Numbered from the stretch's first letter, positions 44,147 through 54,142 are shown. The stretch: 64,000 nucleotides of DNA from Cyclobacteriaceae bacterium (GCA_028285445.1 JANQPQ010000012.1:62001-126000), one strand, 5' to 3'. Notes: generated by a model not told the origin, from the letters alone. Program-made: numbers and translations.

Positions 44147-44686
44147 GTGATACGGGACTTTGACATAGATGTATTTAAGCTTAAGGATTCGGAGTACAAG
44201 TACGAATTCTCTATCGACAGCAACTTCTTCCAAATGTTTGAAGGAAGCAAGGTTGAACAGGGAGAGCTTACCGTTGACTTAGGCCTTGAAAAGACCACTG
44301 GGTTTATTAAGTTAAACTTTGGAATTACCGGCTCGGTGCTGCTGATTTGCGACAGGAGTTTGGAGCCATTTGATTCTCCTTTGGAAGTCTCAAAGGAGTT
44401 AATTCTGAAGTTTGGCGAGGAAGAGACTGAATTGACTGATGAGATTGCGATGATCCCATGGAACACGCAGAAAATTAATGTGGCGCAATACATCTATGAG
44501 TTTATCGAATTATCAATTCCGATGAAGAAACTGCACCCGAAGTTTCAGGAGCAAGAATTAGACGAAGAAGAGGAGACTAATTTGATCTATTCTACTTCAG
44601 ATCAGCATGATGAAAATCCTGGAACAGAGAATGACGAGGAAACAATAGACCCAAGATGGTCTTCATTAAAAAAATTAAAGAAATAA
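44147..44686 (+). CDS. DUF177/YceD family protein
   Basis: 179 residues, family of the large-subunit biogenesis factor YceD. The start is a GTG at 44147 (MIRDFDIDVFKLK). A central beta region carries the hallmark GSVLLICDRSLEPFDSPLEVS, followed by an acidic C-terminal tail ending DPRWSSLKKLKK, which matches the family. In many bacteria this gene sits directly before rpmF, as here. It opens the operon leading into fatty-acid and phospholipid genes. The molecular role is ribosome-linked by family; details unknown. Confidence 0.92.
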   Translation: MIRDFDIDVFKLKDSEYKYEFSIDSNFFQMFEGSKVEQGELTVDLGLEKTTGFIKLNFGITGSVLLICDRSLEPFDSPLEVSKELILKFGEEETELTDEIAMIPWNTQKINVAQYIYEFIELSIPMKKLHPKFQEQELDEEEETNLIYSTSDQHDENPGTENDEETIDPRWSSLKKLKK

Positions 44687-44699
44687 AGAGTTATTTGAA

Positions 44700-44885
44700 A
44701 TGGCACATCCTAAAAGAAAAACTTCAAAAGCCAGACGCGACAAAAGGAGAACTCACTACATAGGTAGCATAGCAACCTTTATGGAATGTTCTAATTGTGG
44801 AGCCCCCGTGTTGCGCCACAGAGTTTGCTCGGAGTGTGGATACTACAAGGGCAAGCTAGCTGTTGAGACAGAAATAGCCGTCTAA
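44700..44885 (+). CDS. rpmF: Ribosomal protein L32
   Basis: 61 residues, large-subunit protein. Basic N-terminus ([18 protein letters not shown]) and a zinc site of four Cys: C30, C33, C43 and C46. The standard neighbour of DUF177 and plsX. 13 bp after DUF177 and 5 bp before plsX. Confidence 0.97.
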   Translation: MAHPKRKTSKARRDKRRTHYIGSIATFMECSNCGAPVLRHRVCSECGYYKGKLAVETEIAV

Positions 44886-44890
44886 AGACA

Positions 44891-45832
44891 ATGAAGATAG
44901 CCCTGGACGCCATGGGCGGGGATTACGCTCCCCAGGCAAACATTGAGGGTTCGAAGTTAGCACTCGCTGATCTTCCAAGTGACGTTGAACTAGTCCTGAT
45001 CGGAAACGAAACGGAGATACGTCCTTTACTAAGTGAGAATGGCATTGAAGAAGGCGAAGTAAGTATTGTTCATACAGATGAGTTCATTGCCATGGGCGAA
45101 CACCCAACGAAGGCGCTCAGTCAAAAGCCTAACTCTAGCATTGGCAAGGGATATCAATTACTTAAAAGCGGAGAGATAAGTGCCTTTTGCGGCACCGGCA
45201 ACACTGGTGCAATGCACGTTGGAGCAATGTTTAGTATTCGCTCAATAGAGGGTATAATCAGACCAGGCATTGCTGGTTTTGTTCCAAAGGAATCAGGAGG
45301 TTTTGGTGTTATTCTGGATGTGGGAGCTAATGCTGAATGCAAGCCAGATGTTCTGGTGCAGTTTGGCATCATCGGCTCTATCTACTCTAAGCATGTTTAT
45401 GGCGTAGAATCTCCAAAAGTAGGTTTGATGAACCTTGGAGAAGAAGAGCAAAAGGGATCGCTACACACCCAGGCCGCACACCAGCTTTTTAAAGTGAATG
45501 ATAAAATCAACTTCATTGGCAATATTGAGGGGAGAGATCTATTTAATGACAAAGCCGATGTAATTGTTTGCGATGGATTTACCGGCAATGTTATACTGAA
45601 GCTGATAGAATCCATTTATGATCTATTGCAGAAAAGGAATTTTGAAGACACCTACTTCGATAGATTTAACTACGAGGCCATTGGAGGCAGTCCAATTTTG
45701 GGCATAAATGGCAATGTCCTAATTGGGCATGGTTCATCCACTCCGTTGGCGATTAGAAGTATGATCCTACAGGCCTATGATATGGCCAAGAACGATATTC
45801 ATAAGAAAATTAAAGAGAATCTGGATTTTTAG
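44891..45832 (+). CDS. plsX: Phosphate acyltransferase PlsX
   Basis: Makes acyl-phosphate from acyl-ACP for phospholipid synthesis with PlsY. 313 residues, usual length. The N-terminus is the family signature [23 protein letters not shown] and [16 protein letters not shown] are further conserved segments. Directly upstream of fabH and downstream of rpmF, the common bacterial order. Confidence 0.97.
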   Translation: MKIALDAMGGDYAPQANIEGSKLALADLPSDVELVLIGNETEIRPLLSENGIEEGEVSIVHTDEFIAMGEHPTKALSQKPNSSIGKGYQLLKSGEISAFCGTGNTGAMHVGAMFSIRSIEGIIRPGIAGFVPKESGGFGVILDVGANAECKPDVLVQFGIIGSIYSKHVYGVESPKVGLMNLGEEEQKGSLHTQAAHQLFKVNDKINFIGNIEGRDLFNDKADVIVCDGFTGNVILKLIESIYDLLQKRNFEDTYFDRFNYEAIGGSPILGINGNVLIGHGSSTPLAIRSMILQAYDMAKNDIHKKIKENLDF

Positions 45833-45859
45833 GTTTTCTTTTCTCAAACTTACCAATCT

Positions 45860-46858
45860 ATGACTAAGCTCAGAGCCGCTATCACGGGTGTCCACGGTTA
45901 CGTTCCGGACTACGTGCTCACAAACCAGGAGTTGGAAACATTAGTTGATACTAACGACGAATGGATAACCTCCCGAACCGGTATTAAGGAAAGAAGAATT
46001 CTCAAAGGCGAAGATGTAGGCACTTCGGTAATTGGCGTTGAAAGCGCTAAGGGTTTACTTGAAAAAACCAATACCGATCCAGCAGAAATAGATCTAATAA
46101 TATTTGCAACCATAACTCCAGATTTGGTCTTCCCCGCTACTGCCAACATCGTTGGGGCCCAAATTGGAGCAGTGAATGCCTTTGGATACGATCTGCAAGC
46201 AGCCTGCTCTGGCTTTATCTACGGGCTTACCACTGGCGCAAAGTTCATCGAATCAGGAGTCTACAAGAAAGTGATGGTAATAGGTGCAGACAAAATGTCG
46301 AGCATAATTAACTATCAGGACCGAACGACTTGCATCATTTTTGGCGACGGTGGAGGTGCTGTGCTTCTCGAGCCCGCCGAAGATGGTTACGGCATTATAG
46401 ATTCGATCCACAAATCTGATGGCAACGGGGAACCTTACCTACACATGAAGGCTGGCGGCAGTCGCGAGCCTGCAACTGTGGAAACCGTAAATGCTATGAA
46501 ACATTACGTTTTCCAAGAGGGCAAAACTGTTTTCAAGTTTGCTGTTGAGAACATGGCCGACTTTGCTGTGAAGATTATGGACAGAAATAATCTCCACTCC
46601 GATGACGTTGCGTGGCTAGTTCCTCATCAAGCCAACAAGAGGATTGTTGACGCCACATCCAACCGCATGGGAATCGGCCAGGAAAAAGTGCTGATGAACA
46701 TTGAACGTTATGGTAATACAACTGCCGGCACCATTCCTCTTTTACTTTGGGATTACGAAAAGCAGTTTAAGAAAGGCGATAACATGATAATTGCTGCTTT
46801 TGGTGGTGGGTTTACCTGGGGAGCTATCTACACCAAATGGGCCTATGATGCCTCCTAG
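45860..46858 (+). CDS. fabH: 3-oxoacyl-ACP synthase III FabH
   Basis: Starts fatty-acid synthesis by joining acyl-CoA with malonyl-ACP. 332 residues. Catalytic triad: C116 in LQAACSGFIYG, His in WLVPHQANKRI and Asn in RYGNTTAGTIPL. The early motif DEWITSRTGIKER is the family signature. Follows plsX by 27 bp and precedes efp by 53 bp. Confidence 0.97.
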   Translation: MTKLRAAITGVHGYVPDYVLTNQELETLVDTNDEWITSRTGIKERRILKGEDVGTSVIGVESAKGLLEKTNTDPAEIDLIIFATITPDLVFPATANIVGAQIGAVNAFGYDLQAACSGFIYGLTTGAKFIESGVYKKVMVIGADKMSSIINYQDRTTCIIFGDGGGAVLLEPAEDGYGIIDSIHKSDGNGEPYLHMKAGGSREPATVETVNAMKHYVFQEGKTVFKFAVENMADFAVKIMDRNNLHSDDVAWLVPHQANKRIVDATSNRMGIGQEKVLMNIERYGNTTAGTIPLLLWDYEKQFKKGDNMIIAAFGGGFTWGAIYTKWAYDAS

Positions 46859-46911
46859 GGCACCTTTCTATTTAAAACTTTCATTTGTAACTTGCACACA
46901 ATTTAATTCCT

Positions 46912-47475
46912 ATGGCCACAACTGCCGATTTCAAAAACGGTCTATGCATTGAGTTCAACAACGATCTTTATACGATCGTGGAATTTCAGCATGTAAAGCC
47001 TGGTAAAGGTCCAGCCTTTGTTAGAACTAAGCTGAAGAGCTTAAACTCCGGCAAAGTAGTGGAGAACACATTTACAGCTGGACATAAGGTTACCACTGCT
47101 CGCATTGAAAGGAGGAACCATCAATTTCTATATAAGGATGACTTGGGATTCCACTTTATGGATAGCTCAAGCTTCGAACAAACAGCTTTACCGGAAGATA
47201 TCATTACCGCACCTGGTTTGCTAAAGGAGGGGCAAGAAGTAGAAGTTATTTTTCACGCTGAAACTGAAAAAGCGCTAAGTTGTGAGATGCCACCTTTTGT
47301 AGAGCTAACCATAACCTATACTGAACCTGGTGTAAAGGGAGATACTGCTACTAATGCAACCAAGCCAGCCACTGTTGAAACTGGCGCTACTGTACAGGTA
47401 CCACTATTTATCAATCAAGATGAGGTGATAAAAGTGGATACACGAACATCTTCTTACGCAGAAAGAGTTAAATAA
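46912..47475 (+). CDS. efp: Elongation factor P
   Basis: Helps ribosomes pass runs of proline. 187 residues, full length with three beta-barrel domains. The first-domain loop reads VKPGKGPAF, so a Lys (K32) occupies the tip that is modified in other groups; no epmA or epmB gene is near, so any modification is unknown. Lies inside the lipid operon, directly before accB, an arrangement seen in many bacteria. Confidence 0.97.
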   Translation: MATTADFKNGLCIEFNNDLYTIVEFQHVKPGKGPAFVRTKLKSLNSGKVVENTFTAGHKVTTARIERRNHQFLYKDDLGFHFMDSSSFEQTALPEDIITAPGLLKEGQEVEVIFHAETEKALSCEMPPFVELTITYTEPGVKGDTATNATKPATVETGATVQVPLFINQDEVIKVDTRTSSYAERVK

Positions 47476-47516
47476 TTCTGTGATATTTAGAGCTAATCAC
47501 AAACATACCTACATTT

Positions 47517-48059
47517 ATGACCCAGAAGGCTACTAAAACAAACAAGCAAGCAATGAAAGTAAAGGAGCTTAGAGATTTGATTGACTTCATTTCCAAGTCA
47601 GGATTGAATGAAGTGAATATTGAAACCGAAGAATTTAAGATTGAGGTAAAGAGGGAAGCCAAAGTGAAGCAAGTGATTGAAGGGGCTCAACCAGTAGCTG
47701 TTTCCGTACCCGCTCCGGCGCCTGCTGCAGCTCCAGCTCCTGCACCAGCTGCTACCCCAGCGCCTGCCCCCACTACTGAAGCTTCTTCTGGTGGTGATAA
47801 CGGAGCACCAAGCGGAAACCATCTAGAAATTAAGTCACCAATGATTGGTACATTCTACCGATCTGCAAATCCTGAGTCGCCCGCTTTCATAGAAGTAGGG
47901 GACAAAGTTACCGCAGGCCAAACCGTGTGCATCGTGGAGGCAATGAAGCTTTTCAATGAAATAGAATCGGAAGTGTCTGGCACTGTTGTAAAGGTATTGG
48001 TTGAAAATTCATCCCCAGTAGAATACGATCAGCCACTATTCCTGATTGACCCATCCTAG
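47517..48059 (+). CDS. accB: Biotin carboxyl carrier protein of acetyl-CoA carboxylase
   Basis: 180 residues. N-terminal helical part (about 13-50), a Pro-Ala-rich flexible linker (about 62-88), then the biotinyl domain with the biotin site EAMKL, K144 being the modified lysine. An internal ATG at 47553 (MKVKELRDL) would remove 12 residues and matches the usual family start better; either could be used. Followed by accC 46 bp later, together making the carboxylase half of acetyl-CoA carboxylase. accA and accD are elsewhere. Confidence 0.96.
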   Translation: MTQKATKTNKQAMKVKELRDLIDFISKSGLNEVNIETEEFKIEVKREAKVKQVIEGAQPVAVSVPAPAPAAAPAPAPAATPAPAPTTEASSGGDNGAPSGNHLEIKSPMIGTFYRSANPESPAFIEVGDKVTAGQTVCIVEAMKLFNEIESEVSGTVVKVLVENSSPVEYDQPLFLIDPS

Positions 48060-48105
48060 GGACACGCTCTTTGAACCGTTTGTTTAACAGCTATTAACTC
48101 GGAAA

Positions 48106-49449
48106 GTGTTTAAGAAAATTCTCATAGCCAACAGAGGTGAAATCGCACTTCGTATCATAAGAACATGTAAAGAGATGGGTATCAGCACGGTAGCTGTATA
48201 CTCCTCAGCAGACAAAGACAGCTTGCACGTAAAGTTTGCTGATGAAGCCATCTGTATAGGACCAGCGCCCAGCGTCGATTCATATCTAAACATCCCGCGG
48301 ATTATCGCCGCTTGTGAAATTACCAACGCTGATGCCATTCACCCAGGCTACGGCTTTTTGGCTGAAAACGCTGAATTCTCCCAGGTTTGCCAAGACTATA
48401 ATATCAAGTTTATAGGGGCATCTCCTGATATGATTAACAAAATGGGAGACAAGGCAACCGCCAAAGCTACCATGAAGGAAGCAGGTGTACCAACAATTCC
48501 GGGATCTGAGGGATTGCTCGACAGCGTAGAGCACGCAAAAGAATTAGCTAAGGATGTAAAGTATCCCGTAATGCTTAAGGCCACCGCTGGTGGTGGCGGC
48601 AAGGGTATGCGTATTGTTCATGATGCCAAGGGCATGCAAAAGGCCTGGGATGATGCCCGTATGGAATCGGGAGCGGCTTTTGGAAATGATGGCCTTTACC
48701 TTGAAAAGTTTGTTGAAGAACCCAGGCACATAGAGATACAGATTGTTGGAGACAGCACTGGGCGCGCCTGCCATTTATCCGAAAGGGATTGCTCAATTCA
48801 GCGACGTCACCAAAAGCTAATTGAAGAAACACCCTCACCAATTGTTACCCAAAGCCTGAGGGAAAGGATGGGACGTGCAGCCATAGCCGGCGCAGAAGCA
48901 ATAGGCTATGAAGGTGCTGGCACGGTGGAGTTCCTGGTAGATAAAAATGGGGACTTCTATTTTATGGAGATGAATACCAGAATACAGGTGGAACATCCCA
49001 TTACCGAAGAGGTTACTGATTTCGACCTGATTAAGGAGCAAATAAAGGTAGCTGCAGGTATTACAGTTTCAGGAAACAACTACTACCCCAATCTGCACTC
49101 AATGGAATGCAGGATAAATGCTGAGGATCCAGCAAAGGATTTCAGACCATCTCCGGGAAAAATAACAAACTTGCATATGCCAGGTGGTCACGGTATTAGA
49201 GTAGATAGTCACGTATATGCTGGCTACACTATTCCGCCCAACTACGATTCTATGATTGCCAAACTGATCGTTAGCGCGCAAACGCGTGAGGAAGTAATTG
49301 TGAGAATGAAAAGGGCATTGGAAGAATTTGTAATCGAAGGAATTAAGACTACCATACCTTTCCACATTAAGCTGATGGACGACAAGAAATTCCAATCAGG
49401 TAAATTCACAACCAAGTTTCTTGATGATTTCGATTTTTCAGATCTTTAA
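48106..49449 (+). CDS. accC: Biotin carboxylase subunit of acetyl-CoA carboxylase
   Basis: Carboxylates the biotin on AccB with ATP and bicarbonate. 447 residues, full length. The N-terminus is [18 protein letters not shown], the ATP-grasp glycine-rich loop is [14 protein letters not shown], and [18 protein letters not shown] holds the metal/substrate Glu and Arg residues. The start is a GTG at 48106. Last gene of the lipid operon; a terminator hairpin begins at its stop codon. Confidence 0.97.
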   Translation: MFKKILIANRGEIALRIIRTCKEMGISTVAVYSSADKDSLHVKFADEAICIGPAPSVDSYLNIPRIIAACEITNADAIHPGYGFLAENAEFSQVCQDYNIKFIGASPDMINKMGDKATAKATMKEAGVPTIPGSEGLLDSVEHAKELAKDVKYPVMLKATAGGGGKGMRIVHDAKGMQKAWDDARMESGAAFGNDGLYLEKFVEEPRHIEIQIVGDSTGRACHLSERDCSIQRRHQKLIEETPSPIVTQSLRERMGRAAIAGAEAIGYEGAGTVEFLVDKNGDFYFMEMNTRIQVEHPITEEVTDFDLIKEQIKVAAGITVSGNNYYPNLHSMECRINAEDPAKDFRPSPGKITNLHMPGGHGIRVDSHVYAGYTIPPNYDSMIAKLIVSAQTREEVIVRMKRALEEFVIEGIKTTIPFHIKLMDDKKFQSGKFTTKFLDDFDFSDL

Positions 49450-49474
49450 TGGGTGACCATTGTCTCCCATTTTG
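49448..49474 (+). terminator. Probable terminator of the DUF177-to-accC operon
   Basis: AATGGGTGAC (49448-49457) pairs with GTCTCCCATT (49462-49471) with one mismatch and a 4-nt loop, followed by TT and G. The stem begins within the accC stop codon. The T-run is short. Confidence 0.6.
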
Positions 49475-49490
49475 TATCTAAGTCGAAAGG

Positions 49491-50177
49491 ATGATTAGAT
49501 TACTTTTCTTATTGCTGGCTTTTCTTACTCCTGCTCTAAGTAGCGGCCAAATGGCTACGTATTACCTGCAAACGGGCATTAGCCCTAACTCTTACAATGG
49601 TGACCTGGGTGGAAGTTTCGAGAAGTGGACTGTACTTTTTCACCTTGGGGTCAAACTAAATCATAAGGAAAAGCTTAATGGCAACCTAAGCATGGCATTT
49701 GGAACGTTGAATGGCCAGCAAATTAATTACGCTCCACCGCCTATCGATAACGTGACCCCTACCCCTAACACATTCTTTAACACCAGTGTTTTTACTTTCA
49801 ATTACGACCTTCATTATAATATCATTAAGAAAGAGAACCTCATTGTTTATGCTAGCCAGGGCTTTGGGCTTATGCGCTTCAATCCCAGGGATGAGTTCGG
49901 CAACAACTTTCAAGATCAATTTGCAACTCGCGCTGCCAATGAAACTTACGGCAATATTGCCGCTATATTTCCCACAACTGTTGGGGCCATCTACTTCCTA
50001 CCAAATCAGTTTGGAGTAGGATTTCAAACTTCTTTATTAAATAGCACTACAGACTATCTTGATAATATTTCTCAATGGGGATTAGAAGATGGCAATGATA
50101 ATATTCTTCAATTCCGATTTACTGTTTACGCCCCCCTCAGCTACAAGGAGAGGGCCCTGCCTGAGCCCAGCAACTAA
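49491..50177 (+). CDS. Predicted outer-membrane beta-barrel protein
   Basis: 228 residues. A signal peptide ([20 protein letters not shown]) is followed by many short amphipathic strands, such as [33 protein letters not shown] and [14 protein letters not shown], with polar loops. This pattern fits a small outer-membrane barrel of the Bacteroidota type. No family can be named. It starts 42 bp after accC and ends with 4 bp overlapping the DUF3109 gene stop (CTAA). Confidence 0.75.
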   Translation: MIRLLFLLLAFLTPALSSGQMATYYLQTGISPNSYNGDLGGSFEKWTVLFHLGVKLNHKEKLNGNLSMAFGTLNGQQINYAPPPIDNVTPTPNTFFNTSVFTFNYDLHYNIIKKENLIVYASQGFGLMRFNPRDEFGNNFQDQFATRAANETYGNIAAIFPTTVGAIYFLPNQFGVGFQTSLLNSTTDYLDNISQWGLEDGNDNILQFRFTVYAPLSYKERALPEPSN

Positions 50178-50740
50178 CTGTCTTCTTCAATCAATTTCTC
50201 CAAAGCGGCATACCACTCTTCCCCATACTTTCTCACTAAGGCTTCTTTCACGAATTTATAGACCGGAACTTTCAAATGTTCTCCTAATACGCAGGCATCA
50301 TCACATATGTGCCAGTGGCTATAATTTACAGCGTCGTAGTCTTTGTGTTTGGAAATTCGCACCGGATAGAGATGACATGAAATCGGTTTTTGAAAGTTTA
50401 TTTTTCCGGCTTGGTGAGCCTGCTCAATGCCGCATTTAAGTATACCCTGTTCATCATAAACAGCGTACGCACATTCTTTGCCGTTTAAGGTAGGTGTAGA
50501 AAAATCGCCATCTCGGTCAAAAACATATTTGCCCTGAGCCGCAATAGCCTGCTTGCCTTCTTCAGACAAGTAGGGCTCAACCTTATCATAAATCTCATGG
50601 AGGATTTCCAGTTCGTTGTCTTCCAAAGGCGCTCCTAATTCGCCCTCAACACAACAAGCCCCTTTGCACTTCTCGAGATCGCAAACAAATTGCTGCTCTT
50701 TAATCTCGTCAGAAATTAGTGTATCGCGATGGGATATCAT
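50174..50740 (-). CDS. DUF3109 cysteine-rich protein
   Basis: 188 residues with nine Cys. A leading cluster C20-x4-C25-x3-C29-C30 ([12 protein letters not shown]) is followed by Cys in GKECAY, LKCGI, ISCHLYP, HICDDAC. This is the DUF3109 family, related to the YkgJ-type metal-chelating group; a zinc or iron-sulfur site is likely, its role unknown. It is 47 bp downstream of the TcmP-like gene on the same strand, so the two could form an operon. Broadly conserved in Bacteroidota, so the pairing may be incidental. Confidence 0.87.
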   Translation of the reverse strand: MISHRDTLISDEIKEQQFVCDLEKCKGACCVEGELGAPLEDNELEILHEIYDKVEPYLSEEGKQAIAAQGKYVFDRDGDFSTPTLNGKECAYAVYDEQGILKCGIEQAHQAGKINFQKPISCHLYPVRISKHKDYDAVNYSHWHICDDACVLGEHLKVPVYKFVKEALVRKYGEEWYAALEKLIEEDS

Positions 50741-50787
50741 GAGAACACAAAGTTAGCTTGAATCAAACTGGATAGAAAAGCTCGGAG

Positions 50788-51633
50788 CTAGAATAACTCG
50801 TATTGGGCCGTTGAGTCATGTTCAACCTGCAGTAGCACTTTCTTACTAAGCCTTTTTCTTGAGCAATAAGCCACATAACCCAGCGCAGTGTCAACCTCAG
50901 GAAGTTGAACCTTCTGAAAAGTGCCACTGACTGCATAACCGAGTTCCTCGAGTTGCTGTTTGTACGTTTGAATCACATTACGATAGAACAACTCATTGTT
51001 AGTATTACTGTGGACAACCAGCTTATTATAACCTTCTCCCAGAAATGGGCCCAGGAGGCTTGTATCATCATTCAGATAGAATTGGCTGTTATGGAAGGCA
51101 TTTAAGGGGAACTGCAGGCTAAGGAAAAAATTCATACCGTAGTCTGCCAATTTCTTCATGGTTTCAAACCTCACCTCCATTGAAAATGCGTCTATATGAC
51201 AAAGCCCTGTAACTCTGCGTCTACCTCTGATTTTGGGCAGATAAAATTCAAGTTTTTCAACCAACTCGTTAGGACCTTCTTGCAACAACAGCACGTTCTG
51301 CTCTTTAAAATTCTTATTAATCCTAACCTTCAGAGATTGCGACAACTCTTCTCTTTGCTCACAAAGAATATAACGCGAAAATGGCGCAGGACTACTTAAG
51401 GCAAGAAATGAGGGAGCAAAAAGCAATTCACCAGTAGGCAATCTGCTATATCCTGCCCCGGCATGCGTATCTACAAAGACCATATCGTCTTTCATCGAAG
51501 TCACCTCCCTTTGGTAAAGCTGTAGATATTTAGAGAAGGATTTGTATTGGTCCAGAGTTGAGGAAGCTATTTCCGGCGTAGGGAACCCGTCGGGAGAGGC
51601 GGCAATAAAAGGGTAAAATTTGCGATCAGCCAT
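50788..51633 (-). CDS. TcmP-like protein (three-Cys-motif partner, methyltransferase-like fold)
   Basis: 281 residues from the ATG at 51633; a TTG at 51681 is ruled out by a strong promoter spanning 51652-51682. The layout resembles TcmP: a Lys/Tyr-rich N-terminus (DQYKSFSKYLQLY), an MVFVDTHAGAG loop (52-61) where the family has FVDLFAGPG, and a CHIDAFSMEVRF segment (D148) where the family has an FLDPF-type motif. This suggests a diverged S-adenosylmethionine-type Rossmann fold. TcmP is named for a three-Cys partner protein. The downstream DUF3109 gene is Cys-rich, but is not the canonical partner. Family call moderate; function unknown. Confidence 0.65.
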   Translation of the reverse strand: MADRKFYPFIAASPDGFPTPEIASSTLDQYKSFSKYLQLYQREVTSMKDDMVFVDTHAGAGYSRLPTGELLFAPSFLALSSPAPFSRYILCEQREELSQSLKVRINKNFKEQNVLLLQEGPNELVEKLEFYLPKIRGRRRVTGLCHIDAFSMEVRFETMKKLADYGMNFFLSLQFPLNAFHNSQFYLNDDTSLLGPFLGEGYNKLVVHSNTNNELFYRNVIQTYKQQLEELGYAVSGTFQKVQLPEVDTALGYVAYCSRKRLSKKVLLQVEHDSTAQYELF

Positions 51634-51651
51634 TCGGCTCAGGGGGTTTAG

Positions 51652-51682
51652 CAAAATTATGTAAAAATCTAAGTCAGCCAAA
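51652..51682 (-). promoter_or_regulatory. Full Bacteroidota promoter for the TcmP-like gene
   Basis: On the minus strand TTTG (51679-51682), a 19-bp spacer and TAATTTTG (51652-51659) match the consensus TTTG-N19-TAnnTTTG exactly. Transcription would begin near 51647, 14 nt before the ATG at 51633. Best promoter match in the window. Confidence 0.8.
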
Positions 51683-51847
51683 GTTTAAGATAGGCAAATG
51701 GCTCGCTGGTGTAAAGGTAAATTCCATGGGAAAAGTTACACCCGTTCCTCCACACTCTTTCCACGATAAAATCGAAATCTATGGACGCGAAATCATTGGA
51801 GTTTATAGTAAATTGCGCAAGACAATTTGCCGCCCAAATACAATTGC

Positions 51848-54097
51848 ATGGACTACCTTGAGAGCTTGAATGAACCCCAGAAAGAAGGAGTAATAAATAC
51901 GGAGGGTCCAAGCATGATAATAGCCGGGGCAGGTTCAGGCAAAACCCGGGTACTAACCTTTCGCATCGCTCATCTAATCAAGGCAAAAAACATTGATCCA
52001 TTTAATATTCTGGCCTTGACCTTTACCAACAAAGCCGCCGGAGAAATGCGTCAACGCATCGAAGAAGTGGTTGGCTCAGACGCAAGGAATTTATGGATGG
52101 GCACTTTCCACTCTGTTTTTGCGAGGATACTAAGGGCGGAAGCTCCGAAATTAGGATACCCTAGTAATTTCACTATTTACGATACCGACGATGCCAAATC
52201 CCTGATTAAGTCTATTGTAAAGGAGAAGAATCTCGACGATAAGTTGTACAAACCCAACATAGTCTACAGTCGAATATCAGGTGCTAAAAACAGGCTTATT
52301 TCCTGGCAGGATTATATCAACAATCCTATCTACCTGGCTGATGACGAAAGTACCATGAGGCCAGAGTTGGGTAATATCTATCAGACTTATGTCAATCGCT
52401 GCTTCAAAGCATCAGCGATGGATTTTGACGATCTACTCTTCAAAACCCACGAGCTTTTCAGAGACCACCCGCAGGTCCTAAACAAGTACCAGCAGCGCTT
52501 TCACTATGTACTCATCGACGAGTTCCAGGATACGAACATTTGCCAATACAAGATCACACGGAAATTGGCCGCTGTAAGGCAAAATGTATGCGTGGTGGGA
52601 GATGATGCCCAGAGTATTTATGCTTTCCGCGGAGCCGATATTTCAAACATTCTCAACTTCGAAAAAGATTACCCCGAACTCAGGCTAATAAAACTTGAAC
52701 AAAACTATCGCTCTACAAAGAATATTGTAGCCGTTGCCAATTCCATCATTGAAAAGAACAGGGCCCAGTTGAAGAAGAAGGTATGGACAGCAAATGATGA
52801 AGGTGATCTTATTGAGTTGCTAAAAGCCAACTCTGACAATGAGGAGGGAAGGTTAATTGCTTCTTCGATATTCGAAGAGAAGATGCAGAACCAACTGCGC
52901 AACAGCGAGTTTGCAGTTCTCTACCGAACTAACAGTCAATCCAGGGCCATTGAGGAAGCTTTGCGCAAAATGAATCTGAAATACAAGATCATTGGTGGCG
53001 TGTCATTCTACCAAAGGAGAGAGATTAAAGATTTGCTAGCCTATTTGCGATTTACCGTTAACCCCAACGATGAGGAATCACTGAAGCGCATTATCAATCT
53101 ACCCAAAAGGGGAATTGGGCCCGGTACCATCAACAAGATAATAGTAGCCGCCGATGAACATGCCATTTCCGTTTGGGAGGTAATTTGCAATATCCGAAGC
53201 TTCCTAACAGGCCGCGCCGCAAACACCATCGAAGATTTCTGTACGATGATTAAGAGCTTCCAGGTGGAAGTCGGTAAGAAAGATGCCTATGAAGCTGCTA
53301 ACCATATAGCCAAAACCTCTGGCTTGCTTAAAGGCCTATACGAAGATAAGACCATTGAAGGACTGAACCGCTTTGAAAATGTTCAAGAATTATTGAACGC
53401 GATTAAGGAATTCGTGGATAATCCTGAAAATGAAAATCAAGGCTTAGATACCTTTCTTCAGGAAGTAGCTCTCATTACCGGAATAGACAATGATAATGAC
53501 GACGGCGATAAGATAACTTTGATGACCATTCATATGGCAAAGGGTCTGGAGTTCAGAAATGTCTATATCGCTGGTATGGAAGAAGACCTTTTCCCTTCTC
53601 AAATGATGCTAAGCAGTCGGGCGGATTTGGAAGAAGAAAGGCGCCTTTTCTATGTCGCCATTACCAGGGCAGAGACAAAGCTATTTCTGTCATATGCGCT
53701 TACTCGCTATCGGTTTGGTAGGTTGAAAAGTTGCGAACCAAGCAGGTTTGTTGAAGAAATAGACCCTGCATTTATCAAAGAAAACAGCAAATTCAACACC
53801 GTTCACGCACCTACCCGCAACGATAACTACTATGCACGTAACCTGGTCTCGAACCTAAATAAAAGAAAGGCAGTAATTCCCAAGAAATCAAGTTATGTGC
53901 CGCCACCAGATTTCGAACCAAGCGATACTACCAATATTAGTACTGGCATGCGTGTAGAACACCCGAAATTCGGATTTGGAGAAGTGGTAGCTCTCGATGA
54001 AAACGGTGCCAATAGAAAAGCGAAGGTGTTATTTAAAGATTATGGTGAAAAAACACTGCTTTTAAGCTTTGCTAAACTGAAAATACACGACCAATAA
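51848..54097 (+). CDS. UvrD/PcrA-type DNA helicase
   Basis: 749 residues, superfamily I 3'-5' helicase for DNA repair and replication. From the ATG at 51848 (MDYLESLNEPQKE), with a TTG 21 bases upstream as a weaker start. Motifs in order: I IAGAGSGKTRVL, Ia ALTFTNKAAGEM, II LIDEFQDTN, III VGDDAQSIYAFRGA, IV LEQNYRSTKNI, V TLMTIHMAKGLEF and VI FYVAITRAETK. A C-terminal Tudor-like region (about 700-749, GMRVEHPKFGFGEVV) is the PcrA RNA-polymerase-binding domain. Possibly close to pcrA; the exact paralogue is not certain. Confidence 0.95.
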   Translation: MDYLESLNEPQKEGVINTEGPSMIIAGAGSGKTRVLTFRIAHLIKAKNIDPFNILALTFTNKAAGEMRQRIEEVVGSDARNLWMGTFHSVFARILRAEAPKLGYPSNFTIYDTDDAKSLIKSIVKEKNLDDKLYKPNIVYSRISGAKNRLISWQDYINNPIYLADDESTMRPELGNIYQTYVNRCFKASAMDFDDLLFKTHELFRDHPQVLNKYQQRFHYVLIDEFQDTNICQYKITRKLAAVRQNVCVVGDDAQSIYAFRGADISNILNFEKDYPELRLIKLEQNYRSTKNIVAVANSIIEKNRAQLKKKVWTANDEGDLIELLKANSDNEEGRLIASSIFEEKMQNQLRNSEFAVLYRTNSQSRAIEEALRKMNLKYKIIGGVSFYQRREIKDLLAYLRFTVNPNDEESLKRIINLPKRGIGPGTINKIIVAADEHAISVWEVICNIRSFLTGRAANTIEDFCTMIKSFQVEVGKKDAYEAANHIAKTSGLLKGLYEDKTIEGLNRFENVQELLNAIKEFVDNPENENQGLDTFLQEVALITGIDNDNDDGDKITLMTIHMAKGLEFRNVYIAGMEEDLFPSQMMLSSRADLEEERRLFYVAITRAETKLFLSYALTRYRFGRLKSCEPSRFVEEIDPAFIKENSKFNTVHAPTRNDNYYARNLVSNLNKRKAVIPKKSSYVPPPDFEPSDTTNISTGMRVEHPKFGFGEVVALDENGANRKAKVLFKDYGEKTLLLSFAKLKIHDQ

Positions 54098-54134
54098 ATG
54101 GCCATTTTTGGCTGGGAATACGTTACTTATTTCA

Positions 54135-54142
54135 TAAGTTTG
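54135..54142 (+). promoter_or_regulatory. Bacteroidota promoter element for DUF4290-murA
   Basis: TAAGTTTG matches TAnnTTTG, with a TTTG box at 54107-54110, 24 bp upstream, slightly wider than usual. Transcription would begin near 54147, about 80 nt before the ATG at 54227. Confidence 0.55.

Noticed and set aside
47700..47790. Tandem repeat or CRISPR-like tract
   Set aside because: It is the Pro-Ala linker of AccB, coding and in frame; no CRISPR array with regular spacers exists in the window.
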